Origin: an uncultured Algibacter sp.
Lineage (GTDB): Bacteria > Bacteroidota > Bacteroidia > Flavobacteriales > Flavobacteriaceae
Direction of reading: 5' to 3'
Assembly: GCF_947487605.1 (NCBI RefSeq)
Contig: NZ_CANKXK010000007.1
Coordinates: forward strand, 124,001 to 188,000
Length of the DNA stretch: 64,000 bases
Shown: piece by piece, positions 10,143-20,200 of the stretch
How positions within the stretch are numbered: position 1 is the stretch's first letter
How the letters are laid out: every line of letters starts with the position of its first letter
The notes under the pieces: generated by a model
Database searches by the model: none
Told to the model about the DNA's origin: nothing
Seen by the model: the letters and a program-made list of their open reading frames with translations, nothing else
Position numbers and translations under genes: made by a program

Positions 10143-10204
10143 AAAAAACCTCTGGTTAAAAAACCTCTGGTTAAAAAACCTCTGGTTAAAAAACCAGAGG
10201 TTTT
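10143..10204. terminator. bidirectional terminator with a triplicated arm
   Basis: Three perfect tandem copies of the 15-mer AAAAAACCTCTGGTT (10143-10157, 10158-10172, 10173-10187) are followed by one inverted arm CCAGAGGTTTT (10194-10204). The nearest hairpin is 10175-10204. Read on the minus strand the stem is followed by TTTTTT, so it ends the SusC/SusD operon coming from the right. On the plus strand it can stop readthrough from the regulator gene. The remaining gap 10205-10341 shows no gene. Confidence 0.85.
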
Positions 10205-10341
10205 AAACTAAACTAAATTACTACTCTACTAATAAAACTAATTCAAATAAAATTATTGTTTCTCTTTTTAAACGTTATTCTGATGTCTTTTCTGTTTAGA
10301 AATTAACATCTAGTACGTTTAGGTATTTAAAAACCTAGCTA

Positions 10342-11874
10342 TTATTGTATTTTAAATCCTTCAGGGTTTTGCTTTATTTTGCTCGTATTAATCGTTTCTT
10401 GAGGTATTGGAGCAATATAATTGGCTTCTGTTGGCTGTCTTACTAAAGCTATTTCCTCGGTTGGGTCTCTTCTTAATGTAACCTCTTGTACTTTTTCAGT
10501 TCTTACAAGATCGAACCATCTCTTGTACTCTCCTGCTAACTCCCATCCTTTTTCCGCAACGATTTCATCAGCGGTCATAGTCGCTACATCTACAGAGCCA
10601 TCTGGTACATTATAAGGCAATCCCATCGATCTTCTTTTTACTTGGTTAAACGCCTCAATAGCTTGGGCATTTGCTCCAGATGCTCTGGTCTGAGCCTCTG
10701 CATAAAGCAATAATACCTCGGCATACCTATATACTTCTACAGCCCTAAAACTAAAAAGTTTATTACCTAAATCTTTTCGCTCTGCAATATTAAATTTACG
10801 ATACATAGGGTGATTTCTTTGAGACTCTGGCCATGGTTTTGTTTCACCTGTTTCCGTCACTTGACCACCTCCACCTACTCTTTGGGGTATCTCGCTGTAA
10901 AAAGTAATATCTTTTCTAAAACCTTCGGGAAAATCAATAAAGAATTGCCTTTCTGGATAGGCATCTGACCAACCACCTGCAGAATGAAAATGAAAATTCT
11001 GAGGCCCTATATATCTAATATCCTCTGCTTCTGAAAACTGAACTGCAAATATTGATTCTAAGCTGTTCTGGTTTTCTTGCTTCCAAAGCTCATCAAAAGG
11101 AAGTAAGCTATAATAATTCATATCGATAACATCTTTTGATTTTTGAGCCGCCATAGCATACTTAGAAGCGTCTTTTACTGGCCAGCCACCCCATGTTAAG
11201 TATAAATCTGCCAATAATGTTTTAGCCCCTGCTAACGAAACTTTACCGACTGCTGTCACATTTTGTGGTGCAGGTAAGTTTGCCTCGGCAAATAACAAAT
11301 CTTGTTCTATTAATTGATAGTTTTCCAGTACTGTAGCACGTACTTCATCTCCAGTTGGAGCAACGCCATCAACAATTATTGGCATGTTGCCCCAAGATCT
11401 AACCAAATGAAAATAAGCAAGTGCTCGTAAAAAACGTGCTTCACCTTCAGCTGCTAGAACCAAATTTTCATCGGCAGTAGAGCTTTTTAACCCATCTATA
11501 ACTGTATTTGCAAAATAAATAGTTCCCCAGTACTGATCCCATGTATATTGTAACCATGGATGAGAAGAACTTTCTCCATTGCCATAATCAAACCTGTCAA
11601 ATATTCTAAAAATTTCTTTATTACCACCCCACCAAGTTGTAAGATCATCTGCTCCATAAGTTATACATCGTTGCCTATGTGATTCTCTATAGGCTTCCAT
11701 CATGCTTCTATAGGCTGGTGCCAAAGCGGCATCTATGTCAGATTGAGTATTTAATGACCCAATAGAAAATACACCACTTGTGTCTTCTTCTAAATCTAAT
11801 ACACAAGAACTTAAAAAGAAAGTCAATGTAAAAACCAGACCAGTCATCATTTTATATTTGTTCATTTTTTTCAT
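10342..11874 (-). CDS. SusD/RagB-family surface lipoprotein
   Basis: 510 residues. Lipobox FFLSSC is followed by VLDLEEDTSG, an acidic surface-export signal. SusD features: GEARFLRALAYFHLVRSWGNMP near residue 145 and AEKGWELAGEYKRWFDLVRT near the C-terminus. It starts 25 bp downstream of its SusC on the minus strand and is the distal gene of that operon, ending before the triplicated-arm terminator. It is presumed to be the glycan-capturing lid of the adjacent SusC. Confidence 0.95.
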   Translation of the reverse strand: MKKMNKYKMMTGLVFTLTFFLSSCVLDLEEDTSGVFSIGSLNTQSDIDAALAPAYRSMMEAYRESHRQRCITYGADDLTTWWGGNKEIFRIFDRFDYGNGESSSHPWLQYTWDQYWGTIYFANTVIDGLKSSTADENLVLAAEGEARFLRALAYFHLVRSWGNMPIIVDGVAPTGDEVRATVLENYQLIEQDLLFAEANLPAPQNVTAVGKVSLAGAKTLLADLYLTWGGWPVKDASKYAMAAQKSKDVIDMNYYSLLPFDELWKQENQNSLESIFAVQFSEAEDIRYIGPQNFHFHSAGGWSDAYPERQFFIDFPEGFRKDITFYSEIPQRVGGGGQVTETGETKPWPESQRNHPMYRKFNIAERKDLGNKLFSFRAVEVYRYAEVLLLYAEAQTRASGANAQAIEAFNQVKRRSMGLPYNVPDGSVDVATMTADEIVAEKGWELAGEYKRWFDLVRTEKVQEVTLRRDPTEEIALVRQPTEANYIAPIPQETINTSKIKQNPEGFKIQ

Positions 11875-11899
11875 AATATCACGTATGTTTTGAGTATTG

Positions 11900-14800
11900 T
11901 TAAAATGTTAATTGTAGTCCCGCTGAAAATGTTCTACTTATGGGGTATGTGTCTATATCAATTCCAATATCTAAATCTGCACTATAATCGCTTGAGCTTC
12001 CTGAAGCGGTTGATTCAGGGTCAAATCCAGAATAATCTGTAATTATAAACAAGTTTTCGGCACTTAACCTTAGATTAAGGCTTTTGAAAAATTTACTATT
12101 AGCAAGATCAAAATCATAACTTAAGGTTATATTCTTCATTGATATATATGATCCGTCTTCTAAAAATTGAGTTGAAAGCGTTTCGGTTCCACTTCTGGTT
12201 GCAGGAATACTATTGCTAGGGTTATCGACCGTCCAACGATCAAGATAATCTGCATGTGTAGCATGAAATTGTGCAGAGCCTAAAGCCAGCATTTTCATAC
12301 GGGTAAAATTATAAATGTCGTTTCCTTGAGACCCTGTAAGCAGAAAGTCTAAATTGAAATTTTTGTATGAAGCTGAAAAATTCCAACCAAATGTAAAATC
12401 GGGATTTCCATCACCAACAATGGTAATATCATCTGCTGAAATAACACCATCTGGAACGCCATTTGGACCACTGATATCTCTATATTTTGCTTGTCCTGGT
12501 ACACGTCCAAAATTTGCAGCTTCTGCTTCTTCTCCAAGTTGCCATATGCCATCAAAAATAAAGCCCCTGAATGAACTAATTGGTTGACCAACCTGAACTG
12601 CTGTAGGATTTGCAGGAAATGTGCCTGTAGGTCCTCCGAATCCAAGTTCTAAAAAGTCGTTTTCTCCATCCAGCGCAAGCACTTCATTTTTATTACTTGA
12701 CAACGTAAACGTGGAGCTTATGTTCCAATCATCATTCCTAAATAATGTGGCACCAAGAGTTATATCAATACCTTTATTTTCTACTTCTCCTACATTTTCA
12801 AAAACAGATGTTGGTCCTACAAAGGCAGGCAATGTTTTTAATACAAGTAAATCATCTGTTTTTTTATGATAAAAATCGACTGAAAGATTAACTTTTGAAT
12901 TCCATAAACCTAAATCAATAGCAAAGTTTCGTTGCGTAGTTGTTTCCCATGTTAAATTTGGATTTGCTAACCTATTTGGTGCTGCAACACCTACTGTAGC
13001 GCCATCTCCTCCAAACGGATAATTAACATTTGCTCCGATTATAGGTACTGGTATTGTAGCAAGTGGTTCAAGAGCTTGACTTCCAACTTGTCCGTAACTA
13101 AATCTAAGTTTTAAATTACTTATAGCACTAACGTCTTTAAAAAAGTCTTCATTAGAAACTTTCCAAGCTACCGAAGCAGAAGGAAAGTACCCCCATCTAT
13201 TATCTTTTATAAACTTACTCGACCCGTCTGCACGTAAAGAAGCGGTGAATAAATAACGGTCAGAAAATGAGTAATTTACTCGCCCTAAAAACGATTGAAT
13301 ACTTTGACTAAATGAATTGTTTTCAGTTCTTTGAATAGGTGCTAATGCAAGGTTACCAAACGTAGTTTGATCTGAAAAGAAACCGCTTCCAGAAGCTATA
13401 GTTATATCTGTTTGTGTTTGCTGTTGTTCGTGCACTAAATCAACCCTTAAATTATGTTTTTCCTTTTCAAGGGCATAGGTTAACCTATTTGTATTTTGGA
13501 GGCTAACATCTTTTCTGTTTTCTACCGAAGCCCGAGCATTATTGCTTATGATTATAGAAGTATATCTATTTCTAACTCTGTCAAGAGTATTTAAACCTCC
13601 TAAGATATTAAAAGTAAGATTTTTAGCTATTTTAAAATCTACGTCTCCATTAATGTTAAACCTATCATCAAAGAATTCTCTCACATTGTTTTCTGGAGCA
13701 AGCAATGGATTATTGCTAGCGTTTCCAACACCTGGTTTAATAGTTGCAAAAACATAATCTCCATTATCATCAAATGCGGGAGTTGTTGGGTCTCTACTCA
13801 AAGCGGCAAAAAGATCAGCACGCTCACCCACGGTTTCTTCACGACTGTAACTCGTATTTAAACTCAGTTTGATTTTTGGAGAAACTACGGCATTCATATT
13901 TCCTCTAAACGTGTATCGCTTATAATCTTGATTAATAACGGTACCATCTCTATCTAGGTAACTTCCAGAAACAAAATAATCAACATCGTTGTTTCCGCCA
14001 CTTACTGATAACTGTGTATTTGTAAAATAGCCTGTTTTAATAAGGCGGTCTTGCCAATTTTCACCTCCGTTGATTCTAAGATCTTCAATTTCACTAGCCG
14101 AATAGACGTCCATTCCTTCTGCAAAATTAACCCCTTCAGCAAACTGAGATGCGCTCATAAGAGGTAACTCTTGTATCAAATTTGAAATTCCTGAAACAGC
14201 AGTGAGTTCTATTTGAGCTTTACCTTTTTTACCCCTTTTTGTAGTTATAAGCACGACACCATTGGATCCTCTCGATCCATAAATTGCTGTTGCAGATGCA
14301 TCTTTAAGTATTTCCATCGATTTAATATCGCTCGAATTAATAGATGAAATGTTACTTAATACAACACCATCAACAACATATAAAGGAGAGTTGTCTCCAC
14401 TTATAGAATTTGATCCACGTACACGGATTTTAAATCCGCCTCCTGGTGCACCACTGGTTTGTACTACAGATACACCTGCAGCTCGACCTTGGAGGGCTTG
14501 ATCAATTCGTGTAATTGGTTGTTTCTCAAAATCCTTCGCAGATATTGACGAAACGGCTCCTGTAAGATCACTTTTCTTTACAGATCCATAACCAATTACC
14601 ACGACTTCATCTAGTGATTGGGTATCTTCTTCTAATACAATATTAATAGTGGTTTTCCCATTAACTTGTACTTCCTGTTTTATAAATCCAATATAGCTAA
14701 TAACCAAAGTAGCATTAGATGCTACATTATTGATGGTGTAATTACCATCAAAATCGGTTTGCGACCCGTTAGTAGTCCCTTTGACAATAACACTTGCCCC

Positions 14801-14944
14801 TGGTAAAGTTGCATTATCTACAGCCGAAGTTACTACACCGCTCACTGTAATATCTTGTGCTAGCAAAACAGTACTGGATGTAAACGATATGATTAGAATT
14901 AAAATTCTAATCAGCTTAGTGTGTTTGAGAAAGTTTTTTTTCAT
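11900..14944 (-). CDS. SusC-family TonB-dependent receptor
   Basis: 1014 residues. Signal peptide ending in VLLAQD, carboxypeptidase-D-like domain (VSGVVTSAVDNATLPGASV) at about residues 33-110, TonB-box-like DEVVVIGYG, plug domain with VRGSNSISGDNSPLYVVDG and IYGSRGSNGVVLITTKRGKK, then the beta barrel. It lacks the STN domain of the first SusC, so it is a plain importer. This fits control by the HTCS rather than by FecR. A promoter-like site and a conserved box lie 80-200 bp upstream. Confidence 0.95.
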   Translation of the reverse strand: MKKNFLKHTKLIRILILIISFTSSTVLLAQDITVSGVVTSAVDNATLPGASVIVKGTTNGSQTDFDGNYTINNVASNATLVISYIGFIKQEVQVNGKTTINIVLEEDTQSLDEVVVIGYGSVKKSDLTGAVSSISAKDFEKQPITRIDQALQGRAAGVSVVQTSGAPGGGFKIRVRGSNSISGDNSPLYVVDGVVLSNISSINSSDIKSMEILKDASATAIYGSRGSNGVVLITTKRGKKGKAQIELTAVSGISNLIQELPLMSASQFAEGVNFAEGMDVYSASEIEDLRINGGENWQDRLIKTGYFTNTQLSVSGGNNDVDYFVSGSYLDRDGTVINQDYKRYTFRGNMNAVVSPKIKLSLNTSYSREETVGERADLFAALSRDPTTPAFDDNGDYVFATIKPGVGNASNNPLLAPENNVREFFDDRFNINGDVDFKIAKNLTFNILGGLNTLDRVRNRYTSIIISNNARASVENRKDVSLQNTNRLTYALEKEKHNLRVDLVHEQQQTQTDITIASGSGFFSDQTTFGNLALAPIQRTENNSFSQSIQSFLGRVNYSFSDRYLFTASLRADGSSKFIKDNRWGYFPSASVAWKVSNEDFFKDVSAISNLKLRFSYGQVGSQALEPLATIPVPIIGANVNYPFGGDGATVGVAAPNRLANPNLTWETTTQRNFAIDLGLWNSKVNLSVDFYHKKTDDLLVLKTLPAFVGPTSVFENVGEVENKGIDITLGATLFRNDDWNISSTFTLSSNKNEVLALDGENDFLELGFGGPTGTFPANPTAVQVGQPISSFRGFIFDGIWQLGEEAEAANFGRVPGQAKYRDISGPNGVPDGVISADDITIVGDGNPDFTFGWNFSASYKNFNLDFLLTGSQGNDIYNFTRMKMLALGSAQFHATHADYLDRWTVDNPSNSIPATRSGTETLSTQFLEDGSYISMKNITLSYDFDLANSKFFKSLNLRLSAENLFIITDYSGFDPESTASGSSSDYSADLDIGIDIDTYPISRTFSAGLQLTF

Positions 14945-15027
14945 AATTTCAATGTTTGACTTAGTTAATTTGTTAGTTTTAATGGTTTTTAAGTTTTCAT
15001 TTTTTTAGAAGTAATAACCTTACATTA

Positions 15028-15056
15028 CAATCTAGCTTTTAAGTATTTCTACCAAA
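15028..15056 (-). promoter_or_regulatory. candidate promoter of the second susCD operon
   Basis: On the minus strand TTTG (15056-15053) is separated by 18 bp from TAGATTG (15034-15028). This resembles the Bacteroidetes vegetative promoter (-33 TTG, -7 TAnnTTTG) with one base missing in the -7 element. The inferred transcript start is near 15020, leaving a leader of about 75 bases. The conserved box at 15091-15139 lies about 35 bp upstream of the -33 element, a suitable place for an activator. Confidence 0.45.
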
Positions 15057-15090
15057 CAAAAAAATGATACAGCAATTAAATTAAAAACAA

Positions 15091-15139
15091 AATGATTCGT
15101 TCTACATATTGTGTCAATTTCTCATAAATACTAATCAAA
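15091..15139 (-). promoter_or_regulatory. conserved upstream box, copy 1 (probable HTCS site)
   Basis: This 49-bp segment matches 17051-17095 at 42 of 45 aligned bases with one 4-bp gap. The core is TACATATTGTGTCA, then TTTCTCATAA, then AATCAAA. Both copies lie in the same orientation upstream of minus-strand genes. The rest of the 702-bp gap (15140-15646) is AT-rich and I see no gene in it. Confidence 0.65.
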
Positions 15140-15646
15140 ATTTATGTATTTAATATATATAGTCAGTTTAGAGTGTGATATTCTAAATATTGTAGTAAAT
15201 GACCTAATTAAAAATCTTAGATTATTTGAATAAGGAACTTTATACGTCATTATATTAGCAGGTTGTTCTATTTGCCTATAAAAACTTTAACCAAAAAGAA
15301 TTACTTGATGCTTAGTGATAATGTCCCCGATGAATTTATCATTATTAATAATGCGGCAATCTAAATACTGAATATTGGTTTTTAACTAAAGTAAAATCTG
15401 TATTCAACTTTATCTGATGTAATACTATTTCTAAAATATTGAAATCGCCTTGACTTTTCCTTGCAACCGAAAGAAGAGAAAGTTTGTTTATACAGGATAC
15501 TCATTAAAAAGCATAGTATGGTTAGAGATAAAAAAAAGAAATAATTATCGAATTTTATACATTGTCTAGAAAATAGAAAAAAGCAAGATTAGTTAATCAC
15601 TATCTAAACTATAATTTAATAGAGTTTTGCTTTCTATATAACTTTC

Positions 15647-16837
15647 TTAATTAGAAATATCCCTGATTTTTTTAATCAATTCTACTTCGGTTTCATCATA
15701 GGGCGTACCGTCTTTTCTAAAAACATCATGAAACCATGGGTCTGGTTCTTCTGTAAATTTTTCTTTCCAAGAACTCCATGGGTAAATAGTTTGTGACTTC
15801 CCATCAAATAGCCCCCAATGTACAGCTCCTACCTTATTTTTATGTAATAAAGGCAGTGTATTTTGAAACGTAGATTTAGCAGAACGCGCCATATATTCTG
15901 TACAGAATATTGGTCGATTATATTTTTGTAAACCCGCAATCATTTTTGCAGTTTCTTCTGGTGCACTATAAGAATGAAATGAAATAACATCAGATTGTTC
16001 TATACTAAGTATTTCAATATCATCAGGCTGTTCTATCCAGTTAGGGTTACCCCAAACACCCGCTGTTAGTGGTTGTGAAGGGCTAATTTCCCTAGCCCAT
16101 TTAAACGTTTTCTCTAACAGCTCCCTAGTACGGAGCAGTTTCTCTTCTTTTGGTAAATCTGGAGCTTTACTTCCGCCTCCAAAATTACCAGCATTAGTAT
16201 TATCTGGTTCGTTAAATAAATCCCATACTAACACTCTAGAATCGTCCTTGTATCTTGAAATTACTGCTTGAACATACCCTTTTAATTCATCCTGTTTATT
16301 AGAATCTTCAAGAATTTCTCTACCTGGAGATTGCACCCACCCAGAGTTATGTACTCGTGGATTTGGCTCGGGTTGTTTACCTGCTTTTGGATACGGATTC
16401 CAAACACCATCAAAAATAACAAACATGGTATATATGTTATGTTTACTAGCTATTTCTAGGTATTTATCTACATTTTTTAAAAAGCCTTCAGCATCTTGTT
16501 TCCAAGCTAAATCGTGCAAAAACACACGCATTATGTTAAAACCATTTTGGGAAGCAATATTTAATTCAAAATCAATTCTTTCTGGATCAAACGTATCATT
16601 TTGCCACATTTCTAATTGATTAATTGCAGATGCAGGAACATAATTTCCCCCCATAGTATAAGGAATAGTATCATACCAAGTATTCGCCTTTTCTTCGGTC
16701 CATCTCGCTCCTAACTTTACAGGAGATTCCTCTACAGAAGATTCCGTTTTTACTGCTTTTTTACATGATGAAAAACTTAAAACAGCTATAATAAATACTG
16801 TTTTAAAAGTGTTTTTGGTAGTTAATCTGAAATTCAT
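15647..16837 (-). CDS. clan GH-A (GH5-like) glycoside hydrolase lipoprotein
   Basis: 396 residues. Lipoprotein signal with SFSSC followed by KKAVKTES. The remainder is one TIM-barrel glycosidase. The acid/base is Glu210 in DLFNEPDN and the nucleophile Glu314 in FCTEYMAR, 104 residues apart as expected for clan GH-A. Other conserved blocks are NYVPASAINQLEMWQ, MRVFLHDLAW, VIFDGVWNPYPKAG and HNSGWVQSPG. Relatives are usually annotated as cellulase-family or 1,4-beta-xylanase, but I cannot assign a GH5 subfamily or a substrate. It is transcribed separately from the SusC/SusD operon but shares the upstream box, so it is probably co-regulated and acts on the same glycan. Confidence 0.85.
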   Translation of the reverse strand: MNFRLTTKNTFKTVFIIAVLSFSSCKKAVKTESSVEESPVKLGARWTEEKANTWYDTIPYTMGGNYVPASAINQLEMWQNDTFDPERIDFELNIASQNGFNIMRVFLHDLAWKQDAEGFLKNVDKYLEIASKHNIYTMFVIFDGVWNPYPKAGKQPEPNPRVHNSGWVQSPGREILEDSNKQDELKGYVQAVISRYKDDSRVLVWDLFNEPDNTNAGNFGGGSKAPDLPKEEKLLRTRELLEKTFKWAREISPSQPLTAGVWGNPNWIEQPDDIEILSIEQSDVISFHSYSAPEETAKMIAGLQKYNRPIFCTEYMARSAKSTFQNTLPLLHKNKVGAVHWGLFDGKSQTIYPWSSWKEKFTEEPDPWFHDVFRKDGTPYDETEVELIKKIRDISN

Positions 16838-17050
16838 AATTGTTGTTTATTTTTTTGTTACAACCAAATTTTAGCTTTATGGAAAAATCTAGCAAAGCAT
16901 CTTTCATTTTTTAGCTTAAATTTTTTACGGATAGCATCTAACAAACTATTACTGTTTTATACAGCAAAAGAATATTGAAGTAACAATTACCTTTAAATGT
17001 TCAACTAAAATGAAAAATTAGGACGTACCAATTAAATGAAATTTTAAGAA

Positions 17051-17095
17051 AATGATTCTACATATTGTGTCATTTTCTCATAAGTACCAATCAAA
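17051..17095 (-). promoter_or_regulatory. conserved upstream box, copy 2 (probable HTCS site)
   Basis: This matches the box at 15091-15139, including TACATATTGTGTCA and TTTCTCATAA. It lies about 215 bp upstream of the glycosidase start at 16837. The other parts of the 367-bp gap 16838-17204 are AT-rich; I see no further gene or clear terminator there. Confidence 0.65.
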
Positions 17096-17204
17096 CTGGG
17101 GATATTTAATCCTTTTATAAGATTACATGAAAACTATGCAATCTATATTGTTAAATTCTTTTTGGACTAAACACAAGAAGCACAAACAAGTTCACTGCTA
17201 ATTA

Positions 17205-20200
17205 TTACTTCACAATAATTTTCCAGCTAGTACCTTTAGTTTTAAGAATGTAAATCCCCGTAGTAAGATTAGGGATTTCTAATTTGGTTGTTTCATAAGC
17301 TTCAATAAACGTTTGCTTTGTTGGGATGTACCTACCTTCTATACTAAACAGTTCAAAACTAGTATTAATAGAAGTATGCGTTATAGAAAGCTCAGATAAA
17401 CCCTGAATAGGATTGGGGTATAAGACCATACCGCTTTCTGTTACAGGCGTTTTTTGGAAATACCCAAGGGCTTTGTTAAAAGCATCAATGCCTATTTTTT
17501 CGCCAATGATTCTACCAGGGATATCGTCTGCAGGAGGATGTATCCCACCCCAAATTCTAGATAAACTACATTGGTCTGAAGCATCTCTATACGTTGCCCA
17601 TTGCAAGACCACATCTGTAGAAGGCCCTTGTTCAAATACTAAAAATTCATCTTTCTTCGCAACAAATTCTCCCATACCATTAGGGAAATATTCGCTTCCT
17701 GTTAATAGCGTCATAACCTCTGCTGCAGCTCTGGAATAGGTGGAGTGACCAGACACATAGCCTGCAAAAGGTGGTGTTACAAAACTTGGGCGTTGGTAAG
17801 GCCACCAGTTATCAGCCAAGATCCAACCAACACCAGCTTCATCTGTAGCAGTATTTCCTATAAAATCATGACCTTTCCATGCAAATAACTTTATTTTTCC
17901 TATATGTTCATTATTCCTTCCTGCCAATGGGTCTCCTTCTCCTACTACTTCAATATAATCATCAATTAGGGAGATACCATTTGCATTAAAATTGGGTAAG
18001 TTTTCATTGGTGCTTTGTCCTTGACTTGCCATGTATCGTATTGCAGAAATGGGTCTGATATAATCATACCAACCCTTTATACTCCATGCTGATATGGCTG
18101 CATCATGCATAGCACCTCCCAAAGTAAAATAGCTTTTTACATCCCACTCCAAAGGTGTTAATACTTCACCCAAACCCTGTAACTTTTTAGTTAAAGCCGG
18201 ATGATCGCTTACATAATTAAGAATGGTAAACCAGTGCCCAGGAGGGGTTTCTGAGTCTGGACCATCTGCCCAAAACTCTGCAAGTACCCTTGTATAATCT
18301 CCTCGGGGAACCATTTGGGTTTCATAAGGTGTATTGGTTATTGGATTGGTAGTATGTCCTGTACTAATATCACCACCATCAGTGAAATTGTAAAACTGGT
18401 CGAAACTCGCATAGCTAGACGGAAAATTTTCAATAGGAATGTTGCCAATAGATTTTGGTGAAATATCCCAAAGCACACCATCATACGGATTTAAATGCGC
18501 ACTCCATACCGATACCATTGAGAACCCCCATTTATAGGCTTCAGTTGATTCTGGATTGGAACTCGTGATGTAAGGAGGTGCTGAGGGGTCATTATAAACC
18601 AGATAATCATTCCCATCTCTATTATATGTTACTACTTGCTCATTAGTCATAGCAAAAGGCAAGACATTACCCCATTCGGGACTTAAAAAATCTATAGAGG
18701 ACCCTTCAATAAGGTTTCCGCTTTGATCTATATAGGTATCCAAACTTAAAGATTGCCATCTGTTAGGATCTGTAATGCTTGGGTTACCCGCCAATTCAGG
18801 AGCCAAAGTACTATTTACTGGTTGATAGTATGTATTCTCATATTGTGTTTGCTCATTTGATCCATCTGTTATACCATAAGTAATATAACTTTCGGCTATA
18901 AAATTCCCTAAGGCTGCGGCATCTCCAGTAGTGTAATCTGTAAGGCTTATATTTTTATCATAACCCAATTGGTTCATAAGTAAATCTAATTTAGCCAAGG
19001 TCGCTTCTGCGTTGGGGGAGTTTTTAAAACGATGGGACAATAATCTGTAAGCCGCATAACTAATGGCTTTATTTAAAACATCTTTTGAATTTTCATTAGA
19101 AGCTTCAAAGCCTGAAAATGTATTGTTAACGTTATTCAGTGTATTGCCAATAAGATAGGGTTTTGTATGGTTTACAATAGCCCAAGCATCATACATAGCA
19201 GCACTGATATGAAACAGGTTTCTGGCATGTACTGTAGGTCTTGCATAATCTCTACGAATGGCATAGAGTAACGCCTCGTTCCAAATTCTTGCAATAGAGG
19301 TGTTTTGATTCAGGTTTTCTAGTGATGATAGATTCACATTAAGCACTACATCTTCTGATGCACAACGACTGTTGCTAATAATGGCAGATACCGTACCTTG
19401 TACTGCTTCAAAGCCCCAGGTGACTTTAATACTATTGGTACCTTGTCCTGAAACGATGTCTCCGCCTTCTACATGCCAACTTATGCTATTGCCACTTGTT
19501 AACGGATAGGTATAAACTTCTGTATTTAAATAGGTCGTATTGCTAACTCCCGAAATGCTTGAATTCTGGTCTAAATACACGCAAGACCCATCATTTACTA
19601 TAGCATTAGGGTTGTAATTACAGGAGTTGGGGTCTGTACAGCCTTTTTCTTTTTGGGTATCAAAATTGAGTTCGGTATAGCCTTGTCCTTCTACTGCTTT
19701 GATATGTGAATTATTAGATACCCCTTGGTGGGATTCCTGTAAACCTGATGGCCATTGTATATCTAAAGACACCACATCAGCATCCTGAGGGAGTCCAAAA
19801 TGTACAGGCTTTAAACTCTGACCTAAAAAACCAACACCATTATAGTATCTTTTAATTTGACCGTTTGAGGTATGTAACGTTAAGATCGTGCCTATGGCAT
19901 CTTTATTAGACGCTGTGCCTTCTAAAGACACCTTAAACCACTTTAAGTTAGTATTATCAGGATCAATAATGGTTCTGTTTTCAAACAAAGTGGAAACACC
20001 ATGGGCGTTGGTAACAAAAACATCAAGGTCGCTATCGTTATCATAATCAAAATCTAAAGCTTCAACGCCTATTGTAAATTCTTCTAGACCGACTTCTTTT
20101 TCTGTAAAAGTGTTTTCTGCATCCGCGTAACGGTTTTCATAATATACATTAAATTCAGCATTTCTATTGGCAGTATCATAACCATTTACAACAAAAAGAT

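Noticed and set aside
10143-10204. Short tandem repeats considered as a CRISPR array
   Set aside because: Units are 15 bp, directly abutting and without spacers; they form a terminator arm.
12349-12645. 98-residue minus-strand frame
   Set aside because: It lies inside susC in another frame on the same strand and has no domain.
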